DNA of 64,000 nt from Actinomycetota bacterium (GTDB taxonomy: Bacteria; Actinomycetota; Actinomycetes; Actinomycetales; Microbacteriaceae): contig JAFDWM010000001.1 in NCBI GenBank assembly GCA_018268455.1, forward strand, positions 36,393-100,392. Direction: 5' to 3'. Each line of letters begins with the position of its first letter. Within the stretch, counting starts at the first letter, position 1. Below the pieces are notes generated by a model, which was not told the DNA's origin, searched no databases, and worked only from the letters and a program-made list of their open reading frames with translations. Position numbers and translations under genes: made by a program. Shown here piece after piece: positions 30,596 to 42,776 of this stretch.

Positions 30596-31969
30596 TCAGG
30601 CTCGCGAACCCGAGCCGACGTCGAGCGCGGACCCGGTGCGGCGCACGCGATACGCGCCGACCAGCACCAGCGCCGCGACGGAGCCGGCGAGTGCGCAGGC
30701 CGCGAGCGGCAGATCGATCCCGTACGCGGTGATCGCGAGAATCGGAAGCACGAACACCGCGACCGCGAGCGCGGTCGCACCGCGCGTCGGCGGCGCAACC
30801 ATCGCCGGTGCCCTCTCGTAGCGCACGAGCCACAGCGAGAGCAGCAGCACCGCGGCCAGCACCAGCACCAGGAAGGGCACGCGCGTCCACCACCACACGG
30901 GGCTGCCGGGCGCAGGCATCGGCAGCGGAAGCAGCAGCTCGATGCCGATCAGCACCATGATCAGGGGCAGGTGCCAGAGATACACCGTCATGAGCCGGGA
31001 TCCGATCAGCATCACCGCGCCCTGCGCCGCGCGCGTGCGCATCAGCGCGGTGAGCGGGCGGTGCAGCAGTGTGAGCGCGCATGCCTGCACTACTGCGAGG
31101 ATCGCGAGCGGAGCGGTCGGAGGCCACTGGTTGCTGAGCATGTTCCACGAGTAGCCGCCCAGGGAGACGAGCCCCCAGATCGCGAGATAGCCGAGACCGA
31201 TCAGCCCGAGCAGCTCCCAGACGCGACGTCGTGCGAACCAGCCGTCGAAGAGGTGGAAGCCGATCTGCTGGGTGAACAGCCACACGAAGGCGACATTGGG
31301 GATCCCGAACAGGTCGCTCCCCAAGTCGTACCCGGGTCCCGCGACCTCGATGCGTCCGAGGTCGAGCAGCCCCTCGCCGATGAGGAATCGCAGGGCATCG
31401 GTGCCCAGCGCGGCGGCGAGCAGCACGAAGGGCACTCGCATGCCGAATCGGGCATGCAGCGAGATCATCCACGGGGCGAGCGCCTGCACGAGCAGGTACG
31501 CGGCGAGGAACCACAGCGGCGAGCCCACGCCGATGGCGATCGTGTCGACGAGTGCGGGATCGAGCCCGATCAGCTTCGCGGCGCCGAGCGCCGCGGTGAA
31601 GAAGACGAACACGGGGATCGCCGGCCGGGCCAGTCGAGCCAGCCGCAGCCGCACGAATCCGACCGCATCGTCGCCGCGCTTCTGCGCCGACCGCCAGCCG
31701 GCGCGCGCCGCGAATCCGCCCACCACGAAGAACAGCGGCATGATGTTCAGGATCCAGCTGACCGCGTCGAACCACGGCTGCCCTTCGACGGTGCGCTCGA
31801 TCAGCAGCGCACCGTCCGCGTCACGTCCGACGCCGGTGAACAGGATGTGCACGAAGACGACCAGCACGACGCACGCGACCCGCACGAGGTCGAGCGTGAG
31901 GTCACGACCCTCGGGCACTGCCGGCGCGGAGCGGCGCTCGGACGAACGGGGGCGGGCGGCGCTGCTCAT
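30596..31969 (-). CDS. Acyltransferase family 3 membrane protein
   Basis: A 457-residue acyltransferase of the same superfamily as the protein at 23988-25142 but clearly divergent. It begins RDLTLDLVRVACVVLVVFVH with the conserved His near residue 41, then has MPLFFVVGGFAARAGW and about twelve hydrophobic segments. The C-terminal third is membrane only, with no SGNH domain. The likely role is transfer of an acyl group to a surface polymer or lipid; the target is unknown. ATG 31969 follows TAGTGT by six bases. It converges with tRNA-Glu. Confidence 0.85.
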   Translation of the reverse strand: MSSAARPRSSERRSAPAVPEGRDLTLDLVRVACVVLVVFVHILFTGVGRDADGALLIERTVEGQPWFDAVSWILNIMPLFFVVGGFAARAGWRSAQKRGDDAVGFVRLRLARLARPAIPVFVFFTAALGAAKLIGLDPALVDTIAIGVGSPLWFLAAYLLVQALAPWMISLHARFGMRVPFVLLAAALGTDALRFLIGEGLLDLGRIEVAGPGYDLGSDLFGIPNVAFVWLFTQQIGFHLFDGWFARRRVWELLGLIGLGYLAIWGLVSLGGYSWNMLSNQWPPTAPLAILAVVQACALTLLHRPLTALMRTRAAQGAVMLIGSRLMTVYLWHLPLIMVLIGIELLLPLPMPAPGSPVWWWTRVPFLVLVLAAVLLLSLWLVRYERAPAMVAPPTRGATALAVAVFVLPILAITAYGIDLPLAACALAGSVAALVLVGAYRVRRTGSALDVGSGSRA

Positions 31970-31975
31970 GGCTAG

Positions 31976-31981
31976 ACACTA
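31976..31981 (-). promoter_or_regulatory. -10 box TAGTGT, leaderless start
   Basis: On the minus strand TAGTGT, six bases (CTAGCC), then ATG 31969 of the acyltransferase gene. Confidence 0.6.
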
Positions 31982-32026
31982 GCGAGGTGCGGGCGGGAGC
32001 CGTGGCAGCCATCCACAGCGTTCGCG

Positions 32027-33148
32027 CTATCCGAGCTCGGCCGCTGCGTCCTCGTCCGCCAGGGTCGCGCGCCGCGTCCGCCGGGTACGCCGGGCCCGCA
32101 CCACGCCCCAGACGACGATCGCGACGATGGCGGCGACCGCGATCCAGGGCAGCAGGAAGCCGATCGCGATGACGAGGGCGTTGATCGAGGCGATCAGGCC
32201 GTTCCAGCCTGCGGCGAGGCCGTCGCCGAATCCCGCGGGATCGGCGGTCGCGGGCGCCTGATGCACGAGCGATACCTGCACCGACGACATCGCCACCTGC
32301 GACTGGAGACCCGCCAGCTGCTGCTGTGCGGACTGCAGCTGCCCCTGGCGCTCGGTCAGGGCGGTCTCGGCCGTCAGCAGATCGCTGACCGATGTGGCCT
32401 GCGCCATGAGATCGCGCAGCCGCTGCACCGAGGTCGTCAGCGAGTCGACCTGCGCCTGCAGATCGGTCGTGGCCGCGGTCACGTCGTTCGCACTGATCGC
32501 GCTCTGCACCACCGTGCCCTGGGAGCGCAGGGCGTCCATCACCGTCGCCAGCTCCCCGGCCGGCACGCGGATCGTGACCCAGCCGTCGTCGGCTCGCGGC
32601 AGCGGAGAGGCGCCGGCGCTCTCGAGCGGAACGGCGCCGCCCCCGCCGATCTGCTGGCTCTCCACGTAGCCGCTGTGCTTCTCGGCGAGCGCGGCGATCG
32701 CGGCGACCGCCGTGCGCACATCGTCGACCTGCACCGTCGCCGAGGCGGTGCGCACCACATCGCGCCCGTTCGGTGCGGACGAGGATGCGGAACCCGACGA
32801 GGATCCGCCCGCCGTTCCGGTCGCGGCGAGATCCTGAGGGGATCCGTTCAGCGACTTCGCCTCGGGGGCAGCGGGCTGCGGTTCGGCGGATCCGGCGGAC
32901 GACGAGCTCGCCGTGACGGATCCGGTGGCGTTCAGGAGCGCCGGAGTGACGAGCACCCCGACGACGAAGGCGGCGGCGATGCCGGCCGCCGTGAGCCAGC
33001 CGCGTCGACGCGATCGCGTGCGAGTTGCGTCGACGCGGATCCGATCGTCTCGCCGCTGCTCGGCGATCTCGGCGAAGACGGACTGCTCGATGCGGTCGAT
33101 CGCCTCCTCGGACAGCGGAGGCAGGTCGATCGGGGTCGGGGGGTTCAT
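32027..33148 (-). CDS. DUF4349 membrane protein, probable anti-sigma partner
   Basis: A 373-residue protein in four parts. A ~50-residue charged cytoplasmic N-terminus begins LPPLSEEAIDRIEQSVFAEI. A membrane segment lies at ~51-72, then a Ser/Gly-rich linker and the DUF4349 domain (~115-320, with a coiled-coil around TDLQAQVDSLTTSVQRLRDL). A second membrane segment lies near 325-350, followed by an Arg-rich tail. The ATG overlaps the stop of the ECF sigma factor gene (ATGA). Gene order, overlap and topology are those of a membrane anti-sigma factor. DUF4349 itself has no established function, so the anti-sigma role is an inference. Confidence 0.83.
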   Translation of the reverse strand: MNPPTPIDLPPLSEEAIDRIEQSVFAEIAEQRRDDRIRVDATRTRSRRRGWLTAAGIAAAFVVGVLVTPALLNATGSVTASSSSAGSAEPQPAAPEAKSLNGSPQDLAATGTAGGSSSGSASSSAPNGRDVVRTASATVQVDDVRTAVAAIAALAEKHSGYVESQQIGGGGAVPLESAGASPLPRADDGWVTIRVPAGELATVMDALRSQGTVVQSAISANDVTAATTDLQAQVDSLTTSVQRLRDLMAQATSVSDLLTAETALTERQGQLQSAQQQLAGLQSQVAMSSVQVSLVHQAPATADPAGFGDGLAAGWNGLIASINALVIAIGFLLPWIAVAAIVAIVVWGVVRARRTRRTRRATLADEDAAAELG

Positions 33149-33708
33149 GCGGGCTCCGTTTCGGTCGCAGCGCCGCGCAGGCGAGTGCGCACGCGGGAGA
33201 GACGGTTGCGGACGACGCCGTGGCCGATCCCGAGCTCTGCGGCGGCCGAGCGGTAGTCATACCCCTCGGCGGCGCACAACCGGAAGATCTCACGGTCGAG
33301 CGTGCTCATGCCGCTCAGCTCGGCGGCGATCCGCGCCACGAGCTCCGCGGTGATCACCTGCTGCTCGACGTCGACGAGCGCCGGGATGCGCTCCTCGCCC
33401 GCCGGTCCCTGCACGGTGTGCGCCTCGTCACGGCGCCGCCGGCGCAGCCTGTTCGCGGCCTGGAACCGGCAGATCGTCGCCAGCCAGGGCAGCAGCGAAT
33501 CGCCCGCGAGCTCGAGGCCCGGAAGCTTCCGCCACGCCACGACGAACGTCTCCTGCATCGCATCCTCGGCGTCCCCGGGGTCGCCGAGGATGCCGTGCGC
33601 GATCCAGTACACGGGGCGCGCGTACGCCCGGTACAGCGTGCGGAAGGCGGATTCGCTTCCCGCCGCGGCCCGGGCGACGAGCGCTCGGTCGTGTGCGTCC
33701 TGTGCCAT
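33145..33708 (-). CDS. ECF RNA polymerase sigma factor
   Basis: A 187-residue extracytoplasmic-function sigma-70 factor. Region 2 spans roughly residues 20-90 (landmarks TLYRAYARPVYWIAHGIL, the DAEDAMQETFVVAW motif and LPWLATICRFQAANRLRRRRR). Region 4 lies at ~125-180, with the HTH around DYRSAAAELGIGHGVVRNRLSRVR. A ribosome-binding GGAGCC precedes ATG 33708. The downstream membrane gene overlaps it and probably restrains it. The target promoter is unknown. Confidence 0.9.
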   Translation of the reverse strand: MAQDAHDRALVARAAAGSESAFRTLYRAYARPVYWIAHGILGDPGDAEDAMQETFVVAWRKLPGLELAGDSLLPWLATICRFQAANRLRRRRRDEAHTVQGPAGEERIPALVDVEQQVITAELVARIAAELSGMSTLDREIFRLCAAEGYDYRSAAAELGIGHGVVRNRLSRVRTRLRGAATETEPA

Positions 33709-33763
33709 GCCGGCTCCGTTCGGTGTCTCTCACCCGATGAGTGTCGGCAGCGGCGAGATCGTC

Positions 33764-35961
<2,198 letters not shown>

Positions 35962-35965
<4 letters not shown>

Positions 35966-38037
35966 CGCTGCCCCTTCACATGCAGGATGTGCACCGGCTC
36001 CGTGAAGGCGTCCAGGCGCACGAAATTGTGATCCGTCCAGGTCCAGACGGATCCGGTGACGAGGTCCTCGACCTCGAAGGCCGTTCCGGGCTCGACACCC
36101 CAGGCGAGGGTGTCGAGATGCACGGTCGTCTGCCGCACCGAGTGCGGGTCGACGTTGGCGATCACGATGATCGTGTCGCTGGCGTCCGTGCCGGTGAAGG
36201 GCGCGTCGAGGTGCTTGGAGAACACCAGGATCGCGTCGTCGTCGCTCCAGTGCAGCCGCAGATTGCGCAGCTGCCGCAGCGCCGGATGTGCGCGCCGGAT
36301 CTCGTTCAGGCGGGTGAGGTAGGGCGCGAGCGAGCGCCCTTCCTCCTCCGCCTTCGCCCAGTCGCGCAGCTTGTACTCGTACTTCTCGTTGTCGACGTTC
36401 TCCTCGGAGCCGGGCCGTGCCACGTTCTCCATGAGCTCGTAGCCCGCGTACACGCCGTACAGCGGGGCGCCCGTCGCGGCGATCGCGGCCCGGATGCGGT
36501 AGGCGCCAGGCCCGCCGAACTGCAGGTATTCGGTGAGGATGTCCGGCGTGTTCACGAACAGGTTCGGCCGCATGTAGTCGGCGGTCTCCTGCGAGACCGA
36601 GAGCAGGAACTCCTCGAGCTCCGCCTTGGTGTTGCGCCATGTGAAGTAGCTGTAGCTCTGCTGGAACCCGACGGCGGCGAGCCCGCGCATGGGGGCGGGG
36701 CGGGTGAAAGCCTCGGCGAGGAAGATGACGTCGGGGTGCTTCGTGTTGACGGTGCGGATCAGCCACTCCCAGAACCGCAGCGGCTTGGTGTGCGGGTTGT
36801 CGACGCGGAAGATCCGCACGCCCTGGGAGATCCAGTGCTCCACGACGCGCAGCACCTCGGTGTACAGACCCACAGGATCGCGATCGAAGTTCAGCGGATA
36901 GATGTCCTGATACTTCTTCGGCGGGTTCTCCGCATACGCGATGGTGCCGTCCGGCAGCTCGGTGAACCACTCGGGGTGCGCGGCGACCCAGGGGTGATCG
37001 GGCGCTGCCTGCAGCGCCAGGTCGAGTGCGACCTCCAGGCCCTGCGCTTCCGCCTCCTTCACGAACGCGCGGAAATCGGCGAGCGTGCCGAGGTCGGGAT
37101 GCACGGCGTCGTGACCGCCCTTGGCCGCGCCGACGGCCCAGGGGGATCCCGGATCGGAGGGGCCTGCGGTCAGCGTGTTGTTCGGTCCCTTGCGGTTCAG
37201 CCGGCCGATCGGATGGATCGGCGGCAGGTAGAGCACGTCGAAGCCCATGGCGGCGACACCGGGCAGACGTTCGGCGGCGGTGGCGAATGTGCCGCTCGCG
37301 ATCGTGCCGTCCTCGTTGCGCTTCGCGCCCTCGGAGCGCGGGAAGAACTCGTACCAGGCGGCGGCTCCGGCGAGCGTGCGCTCGACGAGGATCGTCTGCC
37401 ACCCGGTGGCGGAGTCGAGGGAGGTGAGCGGGCGGTCGCGGAACAGGGCGGCGAGTTCCTCGTCGGCCGCGATGGCGAGCGCCTGCTCCGCCGTGGCGGA
37501 GGCGAGCGTCTCCGCCGTCCGTGCGAGGTGCTTGCGCTCGGGCTTGGGGCGCTCCTTGTCGTTGCTCGCGCGGGTGAGTAGCTGGACGCCGAGCGCCTGC
37601 ATCACCGCCACGTCGACGCCGGCCGCGATCTTCACCTCGGCCGCGTGCGTCCACGTCGCGAACTCGTCAGCGAACGCCTCGAAGCGGAACGTCCAGGCGT
37701 TGGTCTCATCGAGGGCGACGTCGACCTGCCACCGGTCCGTGCCGTCCTCCAGCGGCACCAGTCGGTGCAGGCTCTCGACATGGTTCGGTGTGCGCAGGCG
37801 CAGGTGCACGCCGATGCGGTCATGTCCTTCGCGGAAGGCGACGACCCGGAACGGGATCACCTCACCGGCGAATGCCTTCGGATGAAAGCCCTCGGGTGCC
37901 GCGGGGGACGGATCCGCGAGCGGGATCCGCGGGGTCTGCGCGTCGGCGGCATCGGTCGCGGGCAGTGCGCGCACCGGGATCCGCGCGGTGCTGCGGAGAG
38001 CATCGGACGAGGGCGAGGTGACGGATCGTTCGGGCAC
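35962..38037 (-). CDS. glgE: Maltosyltransferase GlgE (maltose-1-phosphate dependent)
   Basis: A 691-residue alpha-1,4-glucan:maltose-1-phosphate maltosyltransferase (GH13_3). It extends glucans from maltose-1-phosphate, linking trehalose to glycogen. Signature stretches are LPPIHPIGRLNRKGPNN, the GSPWAVGAAKGGHDAVHPDLGT loop, the PPKKYQDIYPLNF motif, the nucleophile in FRVDNPHTKPLRFWEW and the acid in VIFLAEAFTRP. The start is GTG 38037, placed six bases after TAGGTT (leaderless pattern). Its partners TreS/Pep2 or GlgC/GlgM are not in this window. It forms an operon with glgB. Confidence 0.94.
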
Positions 38038-38043
38038 ACCCCG

Positions 38044-38049
38044 AACCTA
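38044..38049 (-). promoter_or_regulatory. -10 box TAGGTT, leaderless start of glgE-glgB
   Basis: On the minus strand TAGGTT, six bases (CGGGGT), then GTG 38037. Confidence 0.6.
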
Positions 38050-38087
38050 CCGCGCTCCGGGTGACATGGCGGTAATAACGGCCCGGG

Positions 38088-40184
38088 TCACTCCGCGCGG
38101 AACAGGCGCATCGACGTTCCGGGCAGTGCGATCACATCCCCCGGGCGGTGCATGGTCTCGACCAGGCTCGGGCGTTCGTCGGCGCTCGACCAGAGGGCGA
38201 CGTACCGGGTCACGCCCGGCACGAGCGGGAGCCGCACATCGGTCGCGGCCTCGGTGCCGTGCACCATCAGCAGCACGCGGTTGTGCGCATCCTCCTCCTC
38301 GGCGACGGCGACGTACTGCAGCGTGCGGTTGGCGGCGTCGTTCCAGCGATCGATCGACATCGACTCGCCGTTCTGGTCGTACCAGAGCATGTCGCTCGCG
38401 CCGGGGATGTCCTCGCCGAGTCGGGCATAGCGGGTCGGCCTGAGGGCGGGGTTCTCCCGGCGCAGACGCGTGAGGCGCTCGACGTGCGCGCGCAGAGCCT
38501 GCTGCCACGGAGCCAGGTCCCAGTTCAACCAGGTGAGGGGCGAGTCGATGCAGTAGGCGTTGTTGTCGCCGTCCTGGGTGCGCCCGGTCTCATCGCCGGC
38601 GGTGATCATCGGAACCCCCGCCGACAACAGGAGCGTGCCGAACAGGTTGCGCATGGCCTTGCGCCGGGTGGCCTCGATCACCGGATCCGTCGTGGGGCCC
38701 TCGGCGCCGTGGTTGAACGCGCGGTTCGTCTCGGCGCCGTCGTGGTTGTCTTCCCCGTTGATCTCATTGTGCTTGACGTTGTACGACACCAGATCGCGCA
38801 GCGTGAAGCCGTCGTGCGCCGTGACGAAGTTGACGCTCGCGAGAGGGCCGCGCTCATCGGAGAACGTGTTCGAGGATCCGGCGAGCCGGGTCGCGAAGCC
38901 GCCGATCCCGACCGGCGCCGTCGACGCACGGCGGGCGTAATCGATGTCGCTCAGCCAGAAGTTGCGCACCCGGTCCCGGTAGCGGTCGTTCCATTCATGC
39001 CAGCCGAGGCCGAAGTTCCCGGTCTGCCATCCGCCCATGCCGACGTCCCAGGGCTCGGCGATGATCTTCGTCCCCTCGAGCACCGGATCCGTGCGGATCG
39101 CCTGCAGCAGCGGGTGCTCGGCCGTGAACTCGTGCTGGGCATCGCGGCCCAGCGAGACGGCGAGATCGAACCGGAAGCCGTCGATCTGCACCTCGTCGGC
39201 CCAGTATCGCAGCGAGTCCAGCACCATGCGCGCTGCTGCCGGAGTCGATGTGTCGACCGTGTTGCCGGTGCCCGTGGTGTCGATGTAGGAGCCGTCGGGG
39301 TTCTGCCGGTAGTAGCGGGCGTTGTCGATCCCGCGCAGGCTCATCCGCGGACCCTCCGGCCCGCCCTCGCCCGTGTGGTTGTACACGACGTCGAGGAGCA
39401 CCTCGATCCCTGCCTGATGCAGCAGGCGCACCATGCCCTTGAACTCGCGCAGCACGGCCTCGGGACCGCCGCGCCGCGACTCGGTGGTCGCGTACGGCAT
39501 GTGCGGCGCGAAGAAGCCGAGTGAGTTGTAGCCCCAATAGTTCGCGAGGCTGCGCTGGCGCAGGAAGGGCTCGGAGACGAAGGAGTGCACCGGCAGGAGC
39601 TCGAGCGCGGTGATGCCCAGGGTCTGCAGATGCTCGATCATGGCCGGATGCGCAAGACCCGCGTAGGTGCCGTGCAGCGCCGGCGGCACCTGCGGGTGCC
39701 GCTTCGTGAGGCCCTTCACGTGCCCCTCGTAGATGACCGTGTCGGCCCACGACGTGCGCGGCTTGTGCACCCCGCCCCAGTCGAACGACGCGTCGACGAC
39801 GACCGATCGCCAGTCGTTCGGCCGTCCGCCCTTGACGATCCCGCGCGAGTACGGTTCGAGCAGGTTGGCCGTCGGGTCGAAGGAGTTGCCGGTGCCACCG
39901 GGGCCGGTCACCCGGATGGCGTAGCGGGCGCCGTGCACGAGCAGGTCGCTGGTGACCTCCCACACCGCATCGCCGACCGGCGAGAGCGGGAGGGTGGCGA
40001 CGGCCCAGTCCACATCGCCCGAGTCGAAGATGACCAGTTCGACGGCCGTCGCATTCGTCGACCACACCCGCAGCGTGCCGACGCCGTTGTGCACGCGCAC
40101 CCCGAGATCGTCGTACGCGCTGCTGCACAGCGAGCAGGCTTCGACGGTGGTCTCTGCAACGGTGCTGAGCGCGTGCGGACACAT
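38088..40184 (-). CDS. glgX: Glycogen debranching enzyme GlgX
   Basis: A 698-residue isoamylase-type GH13 enzyme that hydrolyses alpha-1,6 branches of partly degraded glycogen. An N-terminal CBM48 domain (VRVHNGVGTLRVWSTNATAVELVIFD) precedes the barrel with motifs DVVYNHTGEG, IDGFRFDLAVSLG (nucleophile), IIAEPWDVGMGGW (acid Glu) and VTAHDGFTLRDLV. The ATG at 40184 lies seven bases after TATTCT and gives an unusual leader with Cys at residues 2, 17 and 20. It is transcribed in the same direction as glgE-glgB, 50 nt upstream of glgE, and is divergent from the cysteine desulfurase gene. Confidence 0.92.
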   Translation of the reverse strand: MCPHALSTVAETTVEACSLCSSAYDDLGVRVHNGVGTLRVWSTNATAVELVIFDSGDVDWAVATLPLSPVGDAVWEVTSDLLVHGARYAIRVTGPGGTGNSFDPTANLLEPYSRGIVKGGRPNDWRSVVVDASFDWGGVHKPRTSWADTVIYEGHVKGLTKRHPQVPPALHGTYAGLAHPAMIEHLQTLGITALELLPVHSFVSEPFLRQRSLANYWGYNSLGFFAPHMPYATTESRRGGPEAVLREFKGMVRLLHQAGIEVLLDVVYNHTGEGGPEGPRMSLRGIDNARYYRQNPDGSYIDTTGTGNTVDTSTPAAARMVLDSLRYWADEVQIDGFRFDLAVSLGRDAQHEFTAEHPLLQAIRTDPVLEGTKIIAEPWDVGMGGWQTGNFGLGWHEWNDRYRDRVRNFWLSDIDYARRASTAPVGIGGFATRLAGSSNTFSDERGPLASVNFVTAHDGFTLRDLVSYNVKHNEINGEDNHDGAETNRAFNHGAEGPTTDPVIEATRRKAMRNLFGTLLLSAGVPMITAGDETGRTQDGDNNAYCIDSPLTWLNWDLAPWQQALRAHVERLTRLRRENPALRPTRYARLGEDIPGASDMLWYDQNGESMSIDRWNDAANRTLQYVAVAEEEDAHNRVLLMVHGTEAATDVRLPLVPGVTRYVALWSSADERPSLVETMHRPGDVIALPGTSMRLFRAE

Positions 40185-40191
40185 GAGCAAA

Positions 40192-40197
40192 AGAATA
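40192..40197 (-). promoter_or_regulatory. -10 box TATTCT of glgX
   Basis: On the minus strand TATTCT, seven bases, then ATG 40184. No Shine-Dalgarno sequence fits in the gap. Confidence 0.55.
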
Positions 40198-40292
40198 CTG
40201 TCCGGGGTCGATATCGCCGCCACCCGGTGCCGCCCGTCCTGCAACCGGGTCTCATTCGGATCCCGCCCGGCACGAGGTGCGAGAGTGGAGGG

Positions 40293-41459
40293 ATGCACTA
40301 TCTCGACCACGCCGCGACGACGGACCTCCGGCTGGAGGCCGCGGAGGAGTGGCTGCGCGTCGCGCGGATCACCGGCAACGCCTCGTCGACGCACGGCGCG
40401 GGACAGGTCGCGCGGCGCATGCTCGAAGACGCGCGGGAGCGCCTGGCGGCGGTGCTGGGTTGCGACCCCATCGAGGTGGTCTTCACCTCGGGTGGCACGG
40501 AGTCCGTGAATCTCGCGGTGCAGGGACTCTGGCGCTCCCGGCCGGAGGGGGCGGACGCCATCGTGCTTCCGGACGGCGAGCATCACGCCACCCTCGACAC
40601 GGTCGAGGCGCTCGCGGGTGACGGCGCGCGCGTCATTCCGGTGCCGTTGGACGCGGTCGGCAGGATCCCGCTCGCCTCGTTCCGCGCCGCCACGGGGCAC
40701 GCCGGGGTCGCCCTGGCCACGGGGCTGGTCGCGAACAACGAGGTGGGCACGATCAACGATGCGGCCGGTCTCGCCCGCGTCGCGGCGGAGGCGGGGGTTC
40801 CGCTGCACCTGGATGCTGTCGCGGCGTTCGGTCACGTGCCGGTCTCGTTCCGCGGATGGCGAGGCAACGCTGCGGACGGCACGGGCCTGGTCGCGCTCAG
40901 CGTCGCAGGGCACAAGATCGGCGCACCCGTCGGCACCGGTGCGCTCGTGGTGGCCCGTACCGCGCGGCTCGCACCGCTGCTGCACGGAGGCGCGCAGCAG
41001 CGGGGGCTCCGCTCGGGAACGCAGGACATCGCCGGTTCCGCGGCGTTCGCGCTCGCCGCGGAACTCGCAGACTCGGAGCGCGACATCGAGTCCGTGCGGC
41101 TGGGTGCGCTGCGCGACCGGCTCGTGGCCGGCGTCCGGGCCGCAGTGCCCGAGGCGCAGCTGCTCGGGGATCCGTCGTCGGAGGGCCGGCTGTCCGGCAA
41201 TGCTCATCTGCTGTTCCCCGGGGCCGCGAGCGAGAGCCTGCTGTTCCTCCTCGACGCCGCGCAGATCTCCGCGTCCGCCGGATCCGCGTGTCAGGCCGGC
41301 ATCGCCGAGCCGTCGCACGTCGTGCAGGCACTCGGTCGCAGTGAGGCCGAGGCGCGCACGGTGATCCGCTTCACACTGGGCCGCACGTCGACCGACGCCG
41401 ACGTCGACGCGCTGCTCGCCGTGATCGGCGACGCGTACCGCCGCGCCTCCGGACGCTGA
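40293..41459 (+). CDS. Cysteine desulfurase (IscS/NifS family)
   Basis: A 388-residue PLP enzyme that removes sulfur from cysteine as a persulfide. It begins with the family hallmark [10 protein letters not shown]. The [14 protein letters not shown] loop, [11 protein letters not shown] and the PLP lysine K208 (VAGHKIGAP) follow, and the catalytic Cys is C333 in [10 protein letters not shown]. It lies 44 nt upstream of mnmA, so its persulfide probably feeds tRNA 2-thiolation. The Fe-S assembly SUF cluster is not nearby. ATG 40293 has GAGAGT and GGAGGG directly upstream, fitting either a relaxed leaderless start or a ribosome site. Confidence 0.91.
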   Translation: MHYLDHAATTDLRLEAAEEWLRVARITGNASSTHGAGQVARRMLEDARERLAAVLGCDPIEVVFTSGGTESVNLAVQGLWRSRPEGADAIVLPDGEHHATLDTVEALAGDGARVIPVPLDAVGRIPLASFRAATGHAGVALATGLVANNEVGTINDAAGLARVAAEAGVPLHLDAVAAFGHVPVSFRGWRGNAADGTGLVALSVAGHKIGAPVGTGALVVARTARLAPLLHGGAQQRGLRSGTQDIAGSAAFALAAELADSERDIESVRLGALRDRLVAGVRAAVPEAQLLGDPSSEGRLSGNAHLLFPGAASESLLFLLDAAQISASAGSACQAGIAEPSHVVQALGRSEAEARTVIRFTLGRTSTDADVDALLAVIGDAYRRASGR

Positions 41460-41491
41460 CGCGCGCCCGGGCCGCGCCCAGCACGCGCTCG

Positions 41492-41497
41492 TACACT
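41492..41497 (+). promoter_or_regulatory. -10 box TACACT, leaderless start of mnmA
   Basis: TACACT, six bases (GGATGC), then ATG 41504. Confidence 0.6.
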
Positions 41498-41503
41498 GGA
41501 TGC

Positions 41504-42601
41504 ATGCGTGTGCTGGCGGCGATGAGCGGGGGAGTGGACTCCGCCGTGGCTGCGGCGCGCGCGGTCGAGGCCGGTCACGACGTGGTCGGTGTGCACCTTG
41601 CGCTCTCGCGCGCGGGCGGCACGCTGCGCACCGGCAGCCGCGGCTGCTGCACGATCGAGGACGCGATGGATGCCCGCCGGGCCGCCGACCTGCTGGGCAT
41701 TCCGTTCTACGTCTGGGATTTCTCCGAGCGGTTCCGCGAGGACGTGATCGAGGACTTCGTGGCCGAGTACAAGGCCGGTCGCACGCCGAACCCGTGTCTG
41801 CGCTGCAACGAGAAGATCAAGTTCGCAGCCCTCCTGGAGCGCGCGATCGAGCTCGGCTTCGACGCCGTCTGCACCGGGCACTACGCCACGCTCGTCGATG
41901 GGGCGGACGGCCTGGAGCTGCACCGCGCCTCGGATGCTGCCAAGGACCAGTCCTATGTGCTCGGCGTGCTGAACGCCGACCAGCTCGCGCACACCTACTT
42001 TCCGCTCGGGTCCACGCCGTCCAAGGCACTCGTGCGGGCGGAGGCCGCCGAGCGCGGGCTGAGCGTGGCGCAGAAGCCGGACAGCCACGACATCTGCTTC
42101 ATCCCCGACGGCGACACGCGCGGCTGGCTGGCGGAGAAGGTCGGCGCCGAGCAGGGGGAGATCCTCGATCGCGACGGCGCCGTCGTCGGCACGCACGACG
42201 GCGCGCACGCGTTCACGGTCGGCCAGCGCCGGGGGCTCCGCCTCGGCGTGCCTGCCCCCGACGGCAAGCCGCGCTTCGTGCTGGAGGTGCGGCCCGTGTC
42301 GAACACGGTGGTCGTCGGCCCGAAGGAGGCGCTCGCGATCGCCGAGATCTCGGGTGAGCGCCGCTCCTGGGCGGGATCCGCGCCCCAGGCGCACGAGTTC
42401 GTGTGCGAGGTGCAGATCAGGGCGCACGCGGAGCCGGTCCCGGCTCGCGCCTTCGTGTCGGACGCGGGTGTGCGCGTCGTGCCCGACGAGCCGCTCGACG
42501 GCGTCGCCCCCGGGCAGAGCGCGGTGCTGTACGTCGGCACCAGGGTGCTCGGACAGTTCACGATCGACCGCACCGTCTCGGCGGTTCCGGCCGGGGTCTG
42601 A
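41504..42601 (+). CDS. mnmA: tRNA-specific 2-thiouridylase MnmA
   Basis: A 365-residue enzyme that adds the 2-thio group to wobble uridine of tRNA-Lys, -Glu(UUC) and -Gln. The PP-loop ATP site is [11 protein letters not shown] (7-17). The two catalytic cysteines sit in [12 protein letters not shown] and [11 protein letters not shown]; the C-terminal beta domains have [11 protein letters not shown] and [15 protein letters not shown]. The adjacent upstream cysteine desulfurase is a plausible sulfur donor. It has its own leaderless promoter and is followed by a hairpin at 42626-42651. Confidence 0.94.
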   Translation: MRVLAAMSGGVDSAVAAARAVEAGHDVVGVHLALSRAGGTLRTGSRGCCTIEDAMDARRAADLLGIPFYVWDFSERFREDVIEDFVAEYKAGRTPNPCLRCNEKIKFAALLERAIELGFDAVCTGHYATLVDGADGLELHRASDAAKDQSYVLGVLNADQLAHTYFPLGSTPSKALVRAEAAERGLSVAQKPDSHDICFIPDGDTRGWLAEKVGAEQGEILDRDGAVVGTHDGAHAFTVGQRRGLRLGVPAPDGKPRFVLEVRPVSNTVVVGPKEALAIAEISGERRSWAGSAPQAHEFVCEVQIRAHAEPVPARAFVSDAGVRVVPDEPLDGVAPGQSAVLYVGTRVLGQFTIDRTVSAVPAGV

Positions 42602-42625
42602 GCCCGCGACCGGCCGCGCCGCGGC

Positions 42626-42651
42626 GTCGATGGGGAGAACTCCCCATCGAC
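42626..42651 (+). terminator. Hairpin after mnmA
   Basis: Perfect 11-bp stem GTCGATGGGGA/TCCCCATCGAC with the tetraloop GAAC. It has no T-run, so termination is likely but not certain. Confidence 0.55.
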
Positions 42652-42776
42652 AGTCGTTCGTCCTGCGATGACGATGGTGAGCACACATCGGATCCGGAAT
42701 ATCGCCCTTCGCCGGCAGTCTGTGAGCGGCCTGCTGCACGCGACGGGAGTCGTCCGGTCATCGCGGAGGGGAGATC

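Noticed and set aside
35966-37654. Apparent N-terminal extension of glgB across glgE
   Set aside because: The frame has no stop by chance of GC content; ATG 35965 gives the normal GlgB N-terminus and overlaps the glgE stop.
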